Below, piece after piece: positions 45,674 to 55,826 of a DNA stretch of 64,000 nucleotides. The stretch is from Whalleya microplaca (lineage: Eukaryota; Ascomycota; Sordariomycetes; Xylariales; Xylariaceae). Both the position numbers and the translations under genes were made by a program. The DNA is taken from contig MU385728.1 in NCBI GenBank assembly GCA_022497155.1, positions 186,001 to 250,000 of the forward strand. Direction: 5' to 3'. The first letter of the stretch is position 1. Each line of letters begins with the position of its first letter. Under the pieces are notes generated by a model. That model had not been told where the DNA came from. It made no database searches and saw nothing but the letters and a program-made list of their open reading frames with translations.

Positions 45674-47673
45674 ATGCCCTTCCCACCGTCTCGGGTTCAG
45701 GCTGAAGCATCTAATTCTCGGAAACCAACGATCTCTAAGAAGAATGAAATTGTCATATTCTCTAGCACGGCCATTGCATTGTACGGATATGATCAGGGCA
45801 TGATGTCCCTGATCAATACAAATCGCTCTTATCTTCGCACGATGGCCATTACAGCAGATTCTGCCATGGTTGGTGTTATCGTAGCTATTTACTACCTTGG
45901 ATGCACAGTCGGGGCGGTGCTAGCCTCCTTTTGGGCTGATAAAAAGGGACGCAAACCCTCTATCTCTGCATGTCTTGTAACAAGTATGATCGGGAATTTA
46001 TTAATGTTCATTTCTGGGATCTCGGGACTCCGCCCCAACGGCTCAGACCCTTGGGCTGGTGCAGCTCGTGCTTCAATGTTGATTGGACGTGTCGTCCTGG
46101 GGCTCGGCGTTGGTGGTATCGATGCGACGATACCTGTGTACAGCTCGGAACTCTCCAAGGATGGTGCTCGGGGCAGTGCCCTAGCGAAAGAATTCCAGAT
46201 GAATATCTTTGGTCTACTTGGTACGTATGAACATTCCCGTGTTTGGGCTCCAATTTTTTGGACTTCAAGGGATCTCCAAAGTTCTGTTTTGTTATGATAG
46301 CTGACCTCTTACATAGTACGTTGCGTTTTTTGTTGTATATCTCCCGAATTTTCTATTCCATGTTCGAGAATAACAGCATGCCTGTTCCGAGCAATAGATA
46401 TTTCTGGCCTTGGCACAAGAGACTAACATGCCGTAGATGGCCTTTGCGATAAACCTTGTTGTGACAATAGGTCTTGGCAAGGAAAACCAATGGGCTTGGA
46501 GGATTCCTATCATCGTCATGCAAGCCTTCCCTATAGCACTTATCTCTATTATTAGGAGACTGCCAGAGACGCCTAGGTGGTTTATCAGCCAAGACAGAAC
46601 ACAGGACGCAAGGAGGGCACTTGTAGCTCTTCATGGTGAAGTTAAGGCAGAGGATATGCTTGATGAGCTTCACAGAGCGCAGCAGGAGGAGAGTGATGAA
46701 AGGATTGGGTATATTGACAGTACGTATTTCCAAGTCCTCGTCCGTTCAAGCCGGCCACTGGAACCTGCTTGGGTTGTATCTGGAAACAAGGCTTAACCCT
46801 TGAAATATCCGAACCTATCTTAAAAAGTCGTTTGCTAAATTCAATCTGTGTACAGTGTTGCTGCGCCCCCAACACAGCCAATTTCACCCCAGCATGCTCA
46901 CAGTAATGGGCCAAATAAACCAAGCTTTAACTGGTTATGGTGCGGTCTCAGTTTACGGTCCACAGATCTTTGAACTTTTGGGATTCAGCGTGCGCGATGC
47001 CGAATTTACGACACTTGGAAACTACATATTCTACTTCTCCATGATGACTTTCGCCTGGATGACAATTGATGTTCTTGGCCGTAGAAAGTTGATGATTAGG
47101 GGATCGGTCGGGTTGGCAATTTCCTTTGCGATTCTAACTGTCTTTGGGGCTCTCTCGCTAGATGTTCCTAATGTGTCCGTCCTGGTGGTTAAGATCCTTG
47201 GTTCGATCACCCTTTATGCGGCAACAGCTATATTCGGAATTTGCTGGTTGGCGACTGTTTGGTTGATCCCAACTGAGATTTACCCAAGCGGCGCTCGTGC
47301 GCAAGGCAGTGCGATCAGTGTCATCGTATGGGGTATTGCTAACTTTGCCATCACTTTTTTGACTCCCCTTGGCTTTAACAATTTGAAATACTGGCTATTT
47401 CTTATTTTCGCTATTACTAACGCATTCGCTGGTTGGTGGACGTACCGCTACTCACCAGAGACGGGTGGAAGGAGTTTCGAAGAGAACCAAGAATTTTTCA
47501 TATCAGCCCAGACTGATCATAGATGGGCGGTGAAAGGGGTCGATGGGGGCAAATTCTTGCGCTTACCGCTGAAAGTGAGTGATGCCGAGGACGCTAAGGT
47601 CTCCTCAACGAAAATAGTCTCTTCAGAAACGGCCACTTCAGAAACTACTCCTTTGTTACAAACAAATGCTTGA
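45674..47673 (+). CDS. MFS sugar (hexose/polyol-type) transporter
   Basis: ATG 45674. Exon 1 ends at 46220; the last exons are clear (46719|46856, then to 47673). Segments seen in order are IALYGYDQGMMSLI (TM1), GCTVGAVLASFWADKKGRK (the G-x-[DR]-x-x-GRR/K loop), RVVLGLGVGGIDATIPVY, RLPETPRWFISQ (the PESPR-type loop), MLTVMGQINQALTGYGAV, WMTIDVLGRRKLM and WLIPTEIYPSGARAQG. These define the sugar porter family of plasma-membrane proton symporters. The second junction is odd. The segment MAFAINLVVTIGLG that should follow exon 1 starts at 46437, but no GT-AG pair joins it in frame. An acceptor at 46470 restores the frame (537 residues) at the cost of about 11 residues of that helix. The gene is therefore either spliced that way, or carries a one-base lesion. 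Confidence 0.85.
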
Positions 47674-48018
47674 GGAGGAACTCGTGCTTATAAAAGCTAT
47701 ACAAGGGGTAACTTTGGGGATAGACGGCAGTCATTCACATATTTAAAGATACAAATCATTTAGAATATGTGCCCAATATTCTTTATCGGCAAAGCGTCCT
47801 CAAGAGTATATTATAGTACATGGAGGTATTCAGCATTCTCAAGGAGAAGCAATGTTCAGTAAACTAAGTAGCAGCTACTATAAGAAATATCTCCCATAGA
47901 CCCAAGTAATGGTAAAGGCTTATTGGAATACTAATCAACTGGTGTTATGGGAATCCGAGTGCGGAATTGCATCTTTGATCGCCGTTCCGGGAGCTTTACT
48001 AAGTTTTTTACTTGTCTT
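47674..48018. other. Convergent intergenic region
   Basis: 3' flanks of the sugar transporter and of the minus-strand unknown gene. Nothing else is visible. Confidence 0.5.
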
Positions 48019-48747
48019 TCAAGCTGCTACCGAGACTTTGTTTTGCTTCACCGGTGTAAATAGACCAGAAGAGTTGATGACATGTACTACATCGTCAAGG
48101 GTATCCGCCTTTCGCTTCACACATTCCTGTTGTGTCAAGGGCGTGTTTGAACTGACTGGATCGGGATACAGTTCCAGTAATTGTGGGTTGCGTATACCGG
48201 TGCTACTGCGCCTTAAGCGCTGTAGCAGTTTTGAGACGTAATTTTCTAATACCGGGTAGGCGGCGAGCTTAGGTAATAGTCTCGTTATGATTATGAACCA
48301 AGTACCAGGTGCGGAAGAGTCTGCTACTCTTCGCTGCTCACTCGTATTGTCCCAGGCCACTAGGGCTTCGACAGCGGTGGCGAGTATGATTTTGAGTGAT
48401 TGGAAAACACGATTCCACTGCGGATTCGACAGATGGCCCGGCCCAAAGTCCATGGTGTCATCTACCGGCTGTTTCATAAGTGTGGACATATCTTTGAAGA
48501 CCTCCTGGACAATAGAGACCAATTCTGGGTCTTCAGCAACACCATCAGACCCTTCTGCAATAACACGAAGGGTATTGAAAGCCGGCGCGCAGACGTCTTG
48601 GATTAGGACATCTGCATTAAACATCTCATGCTCACCCTGGAGCGACTTGAGCCGACGTTGTATTTTGAGCAAGCGTTTAGATACATGCTCGAAGTAAGAG
48701 GGTGAAAGAGGTGAAACACCCTTCCGGGGGCTCCCCTGTTCAGCCAT
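48019..48747 (-). CDS. Unknown protein, helical
   Basis: A single-exon ORF of 242 residues from ATG 48747 (MAEQGSPRKGVSPLSPSYFE). An in-frame start 52 codons upstream gives an unlikely leader. The sequence is mostly helical with leucine-rich stretches (HVSKRLLKIQRRLKSLQGE, NRVFQSLKIILATAVEALVA, ITRLLPKLAAYPVLENYV) and ends with a basic-acidic tail. No signal peptide or membrane segment is present. It lies head-to-head with the 556-residue unknown gene at 49350, with a 602-base shared upstream region, so the two could be co-regulated. I recognise no family. Confidence 0.65.
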   Translation of the reverse strand: MAEQGSPRKGVSPLSPSYFEHVSKRLLKIQRRLKSLQGEHEMFNADVLIQDVCAPAFNTLRVIAEGSDGVAEDPELVSIVQEVFKDMSTLMKQPVDDTMDFGPGHLSNPQWNRVFQSLKIILATAVEALVAWDNTSEQRRVADSSAPGTWFIIITRLLPKLAAYPVLENYVSKLLQRLRRSSTGIRNPQLLELYPDPVSSNTPLTQQECVKRKADTLDDVVHVINSSGLFTPVKQNKVSVAA

Positions 48748-49349
48748 TATTGAACGGTATAAATAATAACTATAAGACTGGGTGCGAGGGATATGCAATC
48801 GATCGCAGGCGACGTTCTCTATTTCGCAATTTGAAGGATATAACGCACCAGCTCTATTATGGTTATAGGAAAGCGGCAATGAAGAAGAATTTATACGAAG
48901 CAAAGAACTCCAAAGAATGAAGCATTAAGGAGGAACTCAATATACAACCGAAAACGTAAGAAGAACGGGTGGGACAACAATGAGAAGGTAAGTGAAAATT
49001 GTCGAACTAAAGACTAAGCGATATGGAATCAAAGCACGTTTTCAAAGCCAGCCGTCAAATGAAATCGAAAACAGACTGTAGCCTTAGATGAGGTTTTCAA
49101 CAAAGGTAATTAGTTTTATTCCGAAACGGTTCACAAAAAAACAGAGAAATAAAATAAAACAGTAAACAGAATTCAAGAAGCATTTCGATATGATTGAACT
49201 TACGACTTTGAGGTAATGGTTTAGTATCAAATTGTTTAAAAAATACTATACTCCCTTATATCTGCATTAAAACTTGCTCCTTGAGCACTGCCTTCAAACC
49301 AATAGGTCACCCCAAAGTACGGCTCTCTTGATATTTAGTGTCTAGGACA
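48748..49349. other. Divergent promoter region between two unknown genes
   Basis: 602 bases, AT-rich, between divergently transcribed genes. No motif was recognised. Confidence 0.5.
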
Positions 49350-51120
49350 ATGTCTACGGCTTCAGGTTCTTCCGTTTGGGCTACTAGAGATAATCTGCGG
49401 GCACAATATAAGGCTATTGAAGTTCCTGCTCTTTTGAGCCTTCTTGAGCCCGGGGAAAATTTATTTGAATGGTCATCTAAGTATCTTTTGAACTATGTCA
49501 CTGCCAAATGCAGTGACCTAGATGCAGGGGTAAAAACGGCCGCAGCAAACGCACTCACTCGATCGAACACGATTCGACGGAAGGCAGCCAGAACATGGCC
49601 ATCCGACTCAGAGCCGGCCAGAAGCCATAGACATTGGATAAGAATCGTTGTTTCTATCATCACTCTTCTGCAGTTGCCAGATAATTCAATTGCGGAAGCC
49701 GAGGCCGTGTTAGAAGACACTCCTTCTAGTTCTGATGATCGATGCGCGACGGCTGAATTTGCAGTATTTGCCGGAGAGATTGAAGAATGTATGGCCATGA
49801 TCTCTCGGGTGTGGGACGAGGTAATTGCGGGAAGTAAGACAATGCCGGAGGCTCATATTGGTACGTGTAATTTACACTTTCTGTTAGTATCAGACATGAC
49901 AGCTAATTCTAGTAGCATCAAGTTGTATGACTAGATATATTATTTCACACATCAATTCCACACAACTAATTTACCCCGAATGGTTTGATGAAGAATACGT
50001 TAAGGAAGAATACCTGGACCAGATTGTCGGGGAGGCAAACATTAATAAAGATTTATGGAAACGAAAATATCGCGGCGCTGATCATGAAAGCGAGGCATGG
50101 ATAGACAAGTGAGTTCCATATACAACACTATAATCGTATTGTTAACAATTCTTTAGAATGCGTGTTGGCTTTAAATTGATCCCGCAGTTTGATGGGGATC
50201 CTCTTTTCAGCAGTATACGCGGTCCCTACCCGTGTATACAGCTTACGCGAAAGGCCTCTCAATCCAGCTTTGGCGTAGAGTGGGTCGTGTTAGAGCAACT
50301 TCTAGTCAACATGGAGCCAAAGACTGCCCAGGCTAGAGAAGCAATCAAATGGCGCAGAAGAGAGGTAGTGGCACAACTGGTCGAAATAAACAAGTTCACC
50401 CTTATACACAAAATATTGACAACAGATGAGTATAATGCAATGCTTGCTGGTATGATGAAAACAGCGACAACGGCTACCATGCAACAAGTCGATCTTTGGA
50501 CTCTTGCATGTATCAGCTCATGGGCTTCGGCGATTATACGAGTACTTTCCCGGCAGGCCATAAGTCAACCAAAATTGAGACTTGTGGCGCATATATTTGA
50601 ATATAACATGCTTTTCCAGCCAAGCTCTCCTTATGTCTCCTCGCCAGAACATTTCACAACTTTTTGCAACAAATATGCCAGCTTTTTATATTTCCAAGGC
50701 GAACGGCCTCAGACTATTGAAGCTTGGAAAATATCAACAGGAAGATTCATCAATTTCAAGAACAAGGAAGAATTCAATACTGCAACTAAGGTATTTCAGA
50801 CAAGAGTTGACATGATCGCTGATAAACGCTTTACGGAACAAATGCTGCTCAGCAACTTCGGGGCGCAAGGGCTGCTTGGCACGCTTAATGCGCCTACCCA
50901 AGAATGGTGGAACCAATTGCAGGCCGTGGTCAGAACCGACTTGGCAGAGCCAACCCTGGTGAAATGTCTTGATAACGTCGCTGCCATAGGTCGCGAGACC
51001 GACTGGAGGGCAGCTGTTGGACTGCTTCAGTATATGAATACCAGCACCCACAGAGACCATATCAAGAATATCTTACAACAAAATCCTCTCGACGGGAACT
51101 GGCTGGCAGATTTATCATGA
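49350..51120 (+). CDS. Unknown protein, 556 residues
   Basis: Model join(49350..49860,49913..50108,50157..51120), all GT-AG (GTACGT...TTCTAG, GTGAGT...CTTTAG) and in frame. The true start is ATG 49350 (MSTASGSSVWATRDNLRAQY). The N-terminal third is rich in Ala/Ser (GVKTAAANALTRSNTIRRKA) with an acidic patch. The middle contains EWFDEEYVKEEYLDQIVGEA and DGDPLFSSIRGPYPCIQL. The C-terminal half is helical (WVVLEQLLVNMEPKTAQARE, VDLWTLACISSWASAIIRVL). There is no signal peptide, transmembrane helix or catalytic motif that I recognise. It is divergent from the unknown gene at 48747. The consistent frame across two introns makes a real gene likely. Confidence 0.72.
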
Positions 51121-51667
51121 AATATATAGAGTAACCGGATATTCGCCCACGAGTTGACATAGGTAAACTATACCTATTGATCATGACGCCCGAAGGCCGG
51201 CCAATCTTGGTGGAATTTAGTTACAACGAAACTAGTATATTAAAGCCTAGTAAAATTAATAAGCTACATTATTTCGTCCCTGAGGAGCTTACTGGCTCAG
51301 AATGTGTCGAATATTATGTTACGCAGCACTTCACAATAGCACGGACCAAGCCCGTATATATAATGTTTCTTTTACTCCTGAGCAATGAATGAGACTATGT
51401 TTAATACATATAACTTCCGTCAAGACATTATATATCACCGTGTGAATACGGTTCCCTGGGCCTATCCTAACACTAATACCTGACATATAAGTCCGTACAT
51501 GTAATCTGTTTGTGACAGATCGAGCGCCGATGGCATCGACAAAGTGGGACAAATTACCTAGTTATAAGCATCATTATGTACTGGAATACTTGAGTCTACA
51601 GTACTAAGACATCAAACATTATTGACCTAGACCCCAACAGCCAGGGAAGAAAATCGCCCATTTCAGT
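51121..51667. other. Intergenic spacer
   Basis: 3' flank of the 556-residue gene and AT-rich sequence. A 71-codon ORF at 51177-51392 has no support. Confidence 0.45.
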
Positions 51668-52330
51668 ATGACCCCAAAGCTGACTCATAAGCCTCTAGCT
51701 TCTATTCGTGTCTCTCGTTACACAATTTCAGTACGCAATATTATCCCGAATACCAGCATGCAGAACAAACCGCCTTTATATTACCATAGAGTTTTTCCGC
51801 ATGACACATTGACCGCAGATGACATCGAATCACGTCTCACCTCAGTTGGTGTCGTGGAGCCGCAATAGTGTTTCACGATGTACAGTAGCACTCGTTTTCA
51901 CGCGACAACTCACGAGGTCTTGCGTGTCAGTTGTGGGAAGGCCAAACTTTACTTTGGTGGTGAGGAAATCCCGGGAAGGGAAGGGAAAATTTTGCCTGCT
52001 GGTGTCGGATATAGATAGACTCTTGGAGGATCTTACTGGACGGGGTGAATTTGAGAGGGTAGGAAGCTATCTCAAAGCGCACAATTAGGACATGTGTTAC
52101 GGAAAGAAGGACGAGGAAGCGAAGGCGAAAGCCATCATGAATTTACTATTGGTCTAGCTAGATCCGGTCTTCGGGGACCAGGAGCCAACTCTGGAGATCA
52201 AGTAGCGTAGATAACATCGTCTATAGGGCACCATCTACGCGATCGTCAAGGAAAGGAGCAACAACCCTTTGTCTTAGTTAGATGCTAATGGCACAGATTT
52301 CGGCCACATGATCTCAGGGTTTCGAGTCTC
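51668..52330 (+). pseudogene. Decayed cupin (RmlC-like) gene with many in-frame stops
   Basis: Two consecutive frames carry cupin-like sequence. The first (51668-about 51990) reads LTADDIESRLTSVGVVEPQ, stop at 51866, then TRFHATTHEVLRVSCGKAKL and FGGEEIPGREGKILPAGVG. The HATTHE and G(x)KAKLxFGGE elements correspond to cupin motif 1. The second frame (about 51960-52330) reads DRLLEDLTGRGEFERVGSYL and DMCYGKKDEEAKAKAI, then LDPVFGDQEPTLEI and GTIYAIVKERSNNPL. That frame has stops at 52086, 52155, 52203, 52212, 52224 and about 52275. Two of the stops sit where Trp is expected and others where Gln would fit. Coherent peptide between stops shows a real ancestral gene, now non-functional. It may have an intact paralogue elsewhere. 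Confidence 0.72.
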
Positions 52331-52515
52331 TTTGTCCATGGATCTATGTAATACAGACTTCATAGAACTATTCTTTGTTCTCTTTTATGATAAGGAAACT
52401 AGACCCTTGATTGCTGTCCCTCGGCTTTCGTTCCACCAATCGCAGTTTTTCCCTTAGACCAATACAGAATTATAGCTCATATAAGAGTTCATCTATCTAT
52501 AGTTATTCCATACAG

Positions 52516-52743
52516 ATGCGCCTACCTAGAGTTATGTCACCAAAATGCCAATGCCAATGTCGGAACAGGCCCCCTGGCAAGCTGAAAATCTGCAAAGGGG
52601 GCCATATCGGAAAATCTGACACTGAACAAGTCCTGTGCGACATATGTTATTACGAAGTCAAGATGATGAACACAATCAGGAAAGAACCTATTTGTCAGTA
52701 CCCACCTAACATTCTCAACCGGACGCGGCAGACAGAGAGATGA
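52516..52743 (+). CDS. Possible small Cys-rich ORF
   Basis: A 75-codon ORF from ATG 52516 with seven cysteines (KCQCQCRNRPPGKLKICKGG, then VLCDICYYEVK). It has no signal peptide and a basic composition. The CX2C and CXCXC spacing hints at metal binding, but the ORF is short, isolated and lies in AT-rich DNA next to a pseudogene, so chance cannot be excluded. A start at 52534 is equally possible. Confidence 0.2.
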   Translation: MRLPRVMSPKCQCQCRNRPPGKLKICKGGHIGKSDTEQVLCDICYYEVKMMNTIRKEPICQYPPNILNRTRQTER

Positions 52744-53622
52744 CTAGGATATGACCATTGGGTAGTACGACCAGTCAATCATAGGTTCAATTCTAGATTC
52801 TGCAGAAAAAAGCGAATCCTCTCGACCTGTATACAGCTATATTAATTACAGATACACTAGATATTGTTTGTCTTGTAAAGTTTTTCTACATAGTGTATTA
52901 GTCGAAGCCATCGGATTCCCTTCTCGAATTCTTTGAAATATACGCGACTCGGCGTGGCAACTGTACATGTTTACCATCCAGGAATGTTTGGCGTTATACA
53001 TAAGCCTCATCGGATTGCACAACCAACATGGCGGCTCATGCACAGGTCAACTGCTAACATACTGTGGCTTATAACACGCTCACCAGCCAAGTTGAATCTA
53101 GTATCAGTTCATTATTTAATATGCGTCAGCATGTCTGTACGCTCTTTGTGGCACCAATGTGGGGTAGGGAAATCCATGCTGGATCTTCAATAGGCTCGCG
53201 CTTTGAGATGTTCGTCAGATACTGAGGCGAAGCCTTCCCGCCACAGCAGTACTCCCAATATGACATTGATTCACCTCGTCCCAAAATAGCATATTGTTGG
53301 TCAAACTTCTCTTCGATTTGACCAACGCATGGATTTGACCAGTCACATTCTAGGGCTACGATCGCTGATGTTGGTCACTACGTTAGTAGGCATAAGTCAT
53401 ACGCGTGATTGGACTATGTTGGACAAAATGTTACCAGCCTCGATAGAGATCTATATATTGCAGCAATAAATCCATACTTTCTGTTCTCTCCGGGACTTCT
53501 CGTACCATACTGACAGCGGATTACTACTTCGAATTCGCAAGCAACGAATCTGATTATCAGACCGCATTTCACAATATACACGGGCATTCACTTGTTATAT
53601 ACATATACACCCATCAACTAAA
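52744..53622. other. Intergenic region upstream of a secreted-protein gene
   Basis: AT-rich DNA with the TTTGACC cluster at 53297-53339 described separately. No gene is supported. Confidence 0.45.
53297..53339. promoter_or_regulatory. Inverted repeat TTGGTCAAA/TTTGACCAA plus a third TTTGACC, upstream of a secreted protein
   Basis: A perfect 9-base inverted repeat (53297-53305 and 53317-53325) and a third direct TTTGACC (53333-53339) lie about 285 bases before ATG 53623. Clustered, oriented copies suggest a binding site for a dimeric factor; no factor can be named. Confidence 0.35.
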
Positions 53623-54066
53623 ATGCACTTGTTAACCATCTTATCGTCGGCTCTCATCCCCTTTGCCGCTGCTCAAGACAACTGCCTGGGCAATAAATCC
53701 AATGCTGGCTACTGCACCGTAGGCGACTTCATCGATCGCACGACCTCAGCCTCCGGACCACCGACCCGCGACCAGTGCCAACAGACGTGCAAGGGGGTCC
53801 TAGGCGACCCGAGCGACTGGAATGTCGACTTCAGGGGCCAGCCAGCGGGCTATAAGGACACAATGCTCCTATATGACTGCGCCTTCTCGGTTTCGCGTGA
53901 CAGTGCAACAGATACTTCTAGCTTCCAGTTCAGTATGCACAACCAGGATATCCTTGATGTCATGGACGAGGCTATCAAGAGGTTTGCTGATCAGCATGGT
54001 GGAAAGGTCGCTGCGGAGGGCACGATGGTGTGTAGTGGTCATAATGTTAGGTGGTACATGGATTAG
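53623..54066 (+). CDS. Small secreted cysteine-containing protein
   Basis: A single-exon ORF of 147 residues. The signal peptide MHLLTILSSALIPFAAA is cleaved near residue 17. The mature domain has six cysteines: QDNCLGNKSNAGYCTVGDF, RDQCQQTCKGVLG, LLYDCAFSVSR and GTMVCSGHNVRW. An even cysteine number and a compact mixed alpha/beta pattern suggest a disulfide-bonded extracellular protein. I recall fungal secreted proteins of similar layout but cannot name a family. The coding part is GC-rich within AT-rich flanks, and the upstream region contains a cluster of TTTGACC elements. A role in host or microbial interaction is only inference. Confidence 0.75.
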   Translation: MHLLTILSSALIPFAAAQDNCLGNKSNAGYCTVGDFIDRTTSASGPPTRDQCQQTCKGVLGDPSDWNVDFRGQPAGYKDTMLLYDCAFSVSRDSATDTSSFQFSMHNQDILDVMDEAIKRFADQHGGKVAAEGTMVCSGHNVRWYMD

Positions 54067-55826
54067 GGGCCTTCTGAGATGGTGAGCACTCACGAGTCTG
54101 CTGTACGTATCTACTGCTTTTATACGGTCAGTTTTCTACGAGGTGAAGGGATGTTGTTTAGTCCTTAGGGAGTTCTATGACCTAAGGGGTTCTTGTTGTA
54201 TTTTAGCTGTAGTCTTCTAGACCGGCTAATCATGCTGCGTTTATTTTACTATTGTGAACTTGATTACATATTCTATTCATACCGAGAATGAGATGTCTCT
54301 AAGCGTTACATATGTGGATTGATACATCCAGGCAACGTTGATTAGTACATTACTTATTGGGTTTCATAAAGGCTCCATCGAACTGAAAATTCGTGAATTG
54401 TATATAAAGTCACACGGCTTAATCCCTTCAATTGGCGAGGTAGAAATAATAGAACTACTTTAGCAATATGGAATATACCTATTGACATAGGCGTATTACG
54501 GGCCTTCATTTGGCCTTCACATGTACATATATGTAGTGAAGTTCGCTACCTTTTGGCTTGCACTCGAATACGTGAATCTATTACGCTCCTTATTATACGG
54601 TTCTATACTATAAACATTAGCTGAGACGTTTTATTTATGTCTATTAAATGCAGGAACTGGACCGGATAATCCCAGCAATGTGATTTGACACTCGCGTACA
54701 ATATATTTCCCCTTTACGCTGCCATTATCACTTTCTAGGTATGTATAATAATTCGACTCAAAGCCTATATTCTATGGATATATATCCTTCAGCTTTGCTG
54801 TTCGTGCCCTATTACATTGTGGGATTCTTCTGGTTGCTGCTACTAATTGATATGGCTTTGAGGGTCCAGCCTTTCAGATTCATGGAAATTGGAACGGGAG
54901 AGGTACATATTAAAGGTAAACGGAACACCATGATATAGAGGTCCAGACAAATCAAACAACCACATATAATATAAAGTGGATACGTGATCTTCAAGAATAA
55001 ACTTATGCAAGCATTCCCACTCTTTGAACCGTCAAAACTGCGTGGCTCAATCGTTGCCCGCCAAACCACCCTTATCATCTGTGTCGTTGAAACTTTGCAC
55101 TTCCCATGCTACACAATATGATGTTCATCACTATGGCAGTGAATTTTATTGCTGTCGTACGAGCAAGTCTGCACCTTGTTATATGCTGTCTCGCTGTCGA
55201 TCCAGACGACCCAGTACTTGCGTTGGCGATTATGTACGACTCCCTACGCCCACAGGACGTTGCGCTTTACTTAGTAAAAGCCCCTAGTAATATAAAAAGC
55301 TTATCTATATATCCACTACCACCCTAAATTGCAACAAATCAAAGAGGTTTCGTTAAGTATATATCTTGTTACAGAGTATATAGGCGCTAATATCTGACTC
55401 GGTGTTAGTGGTATCGCTTTTGCCACATTTCTTATTCTACATATGTTACAGTGCGTAGCAATGGTACTTTGACTTACATAATAAGTTATACTGAAGACTA
55501 AGTCACTACTATACTCTACTGATGTACATCGGAATATTTATATTAGTAGGGTTTTTAACTAGGGAAAGCGTAACACCATGTGGGCGTGAGGAGGCGAAAT
55601 AGCCATAGCAAATATCCTCGTTTTCAAAGATACATGAAACATAGGTAGTCAAATACGATATAACGTTGGCGGCTGAGATTCATATTATCGTAGATTCTTC
55701 AGGCTGGAAACTAACTCTCTTCTATTGAGGATTTTGTCGTATCAGTGGCTGCACTGTTTCAATCAAGTCGCTCATGATACCGCGTCTCTCTTCTGCTGTC
55801 AGCCAGTGCTCGCAACGATCAGCACT
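54067..55826. other. AT-rich intergenic region, no supported gene
   Basis: 1.8 kb of AT-rich DNA with short featureless ORFs. Confidence 0.5.

Noticed and set aside
26258..48000. Secondary-metabolite gene cluster
   Set aside because: There is no backbone synthase (PKS, NRPS, terpene cyclase). The NmrA-like protein and transporters alone do not make a cluster.
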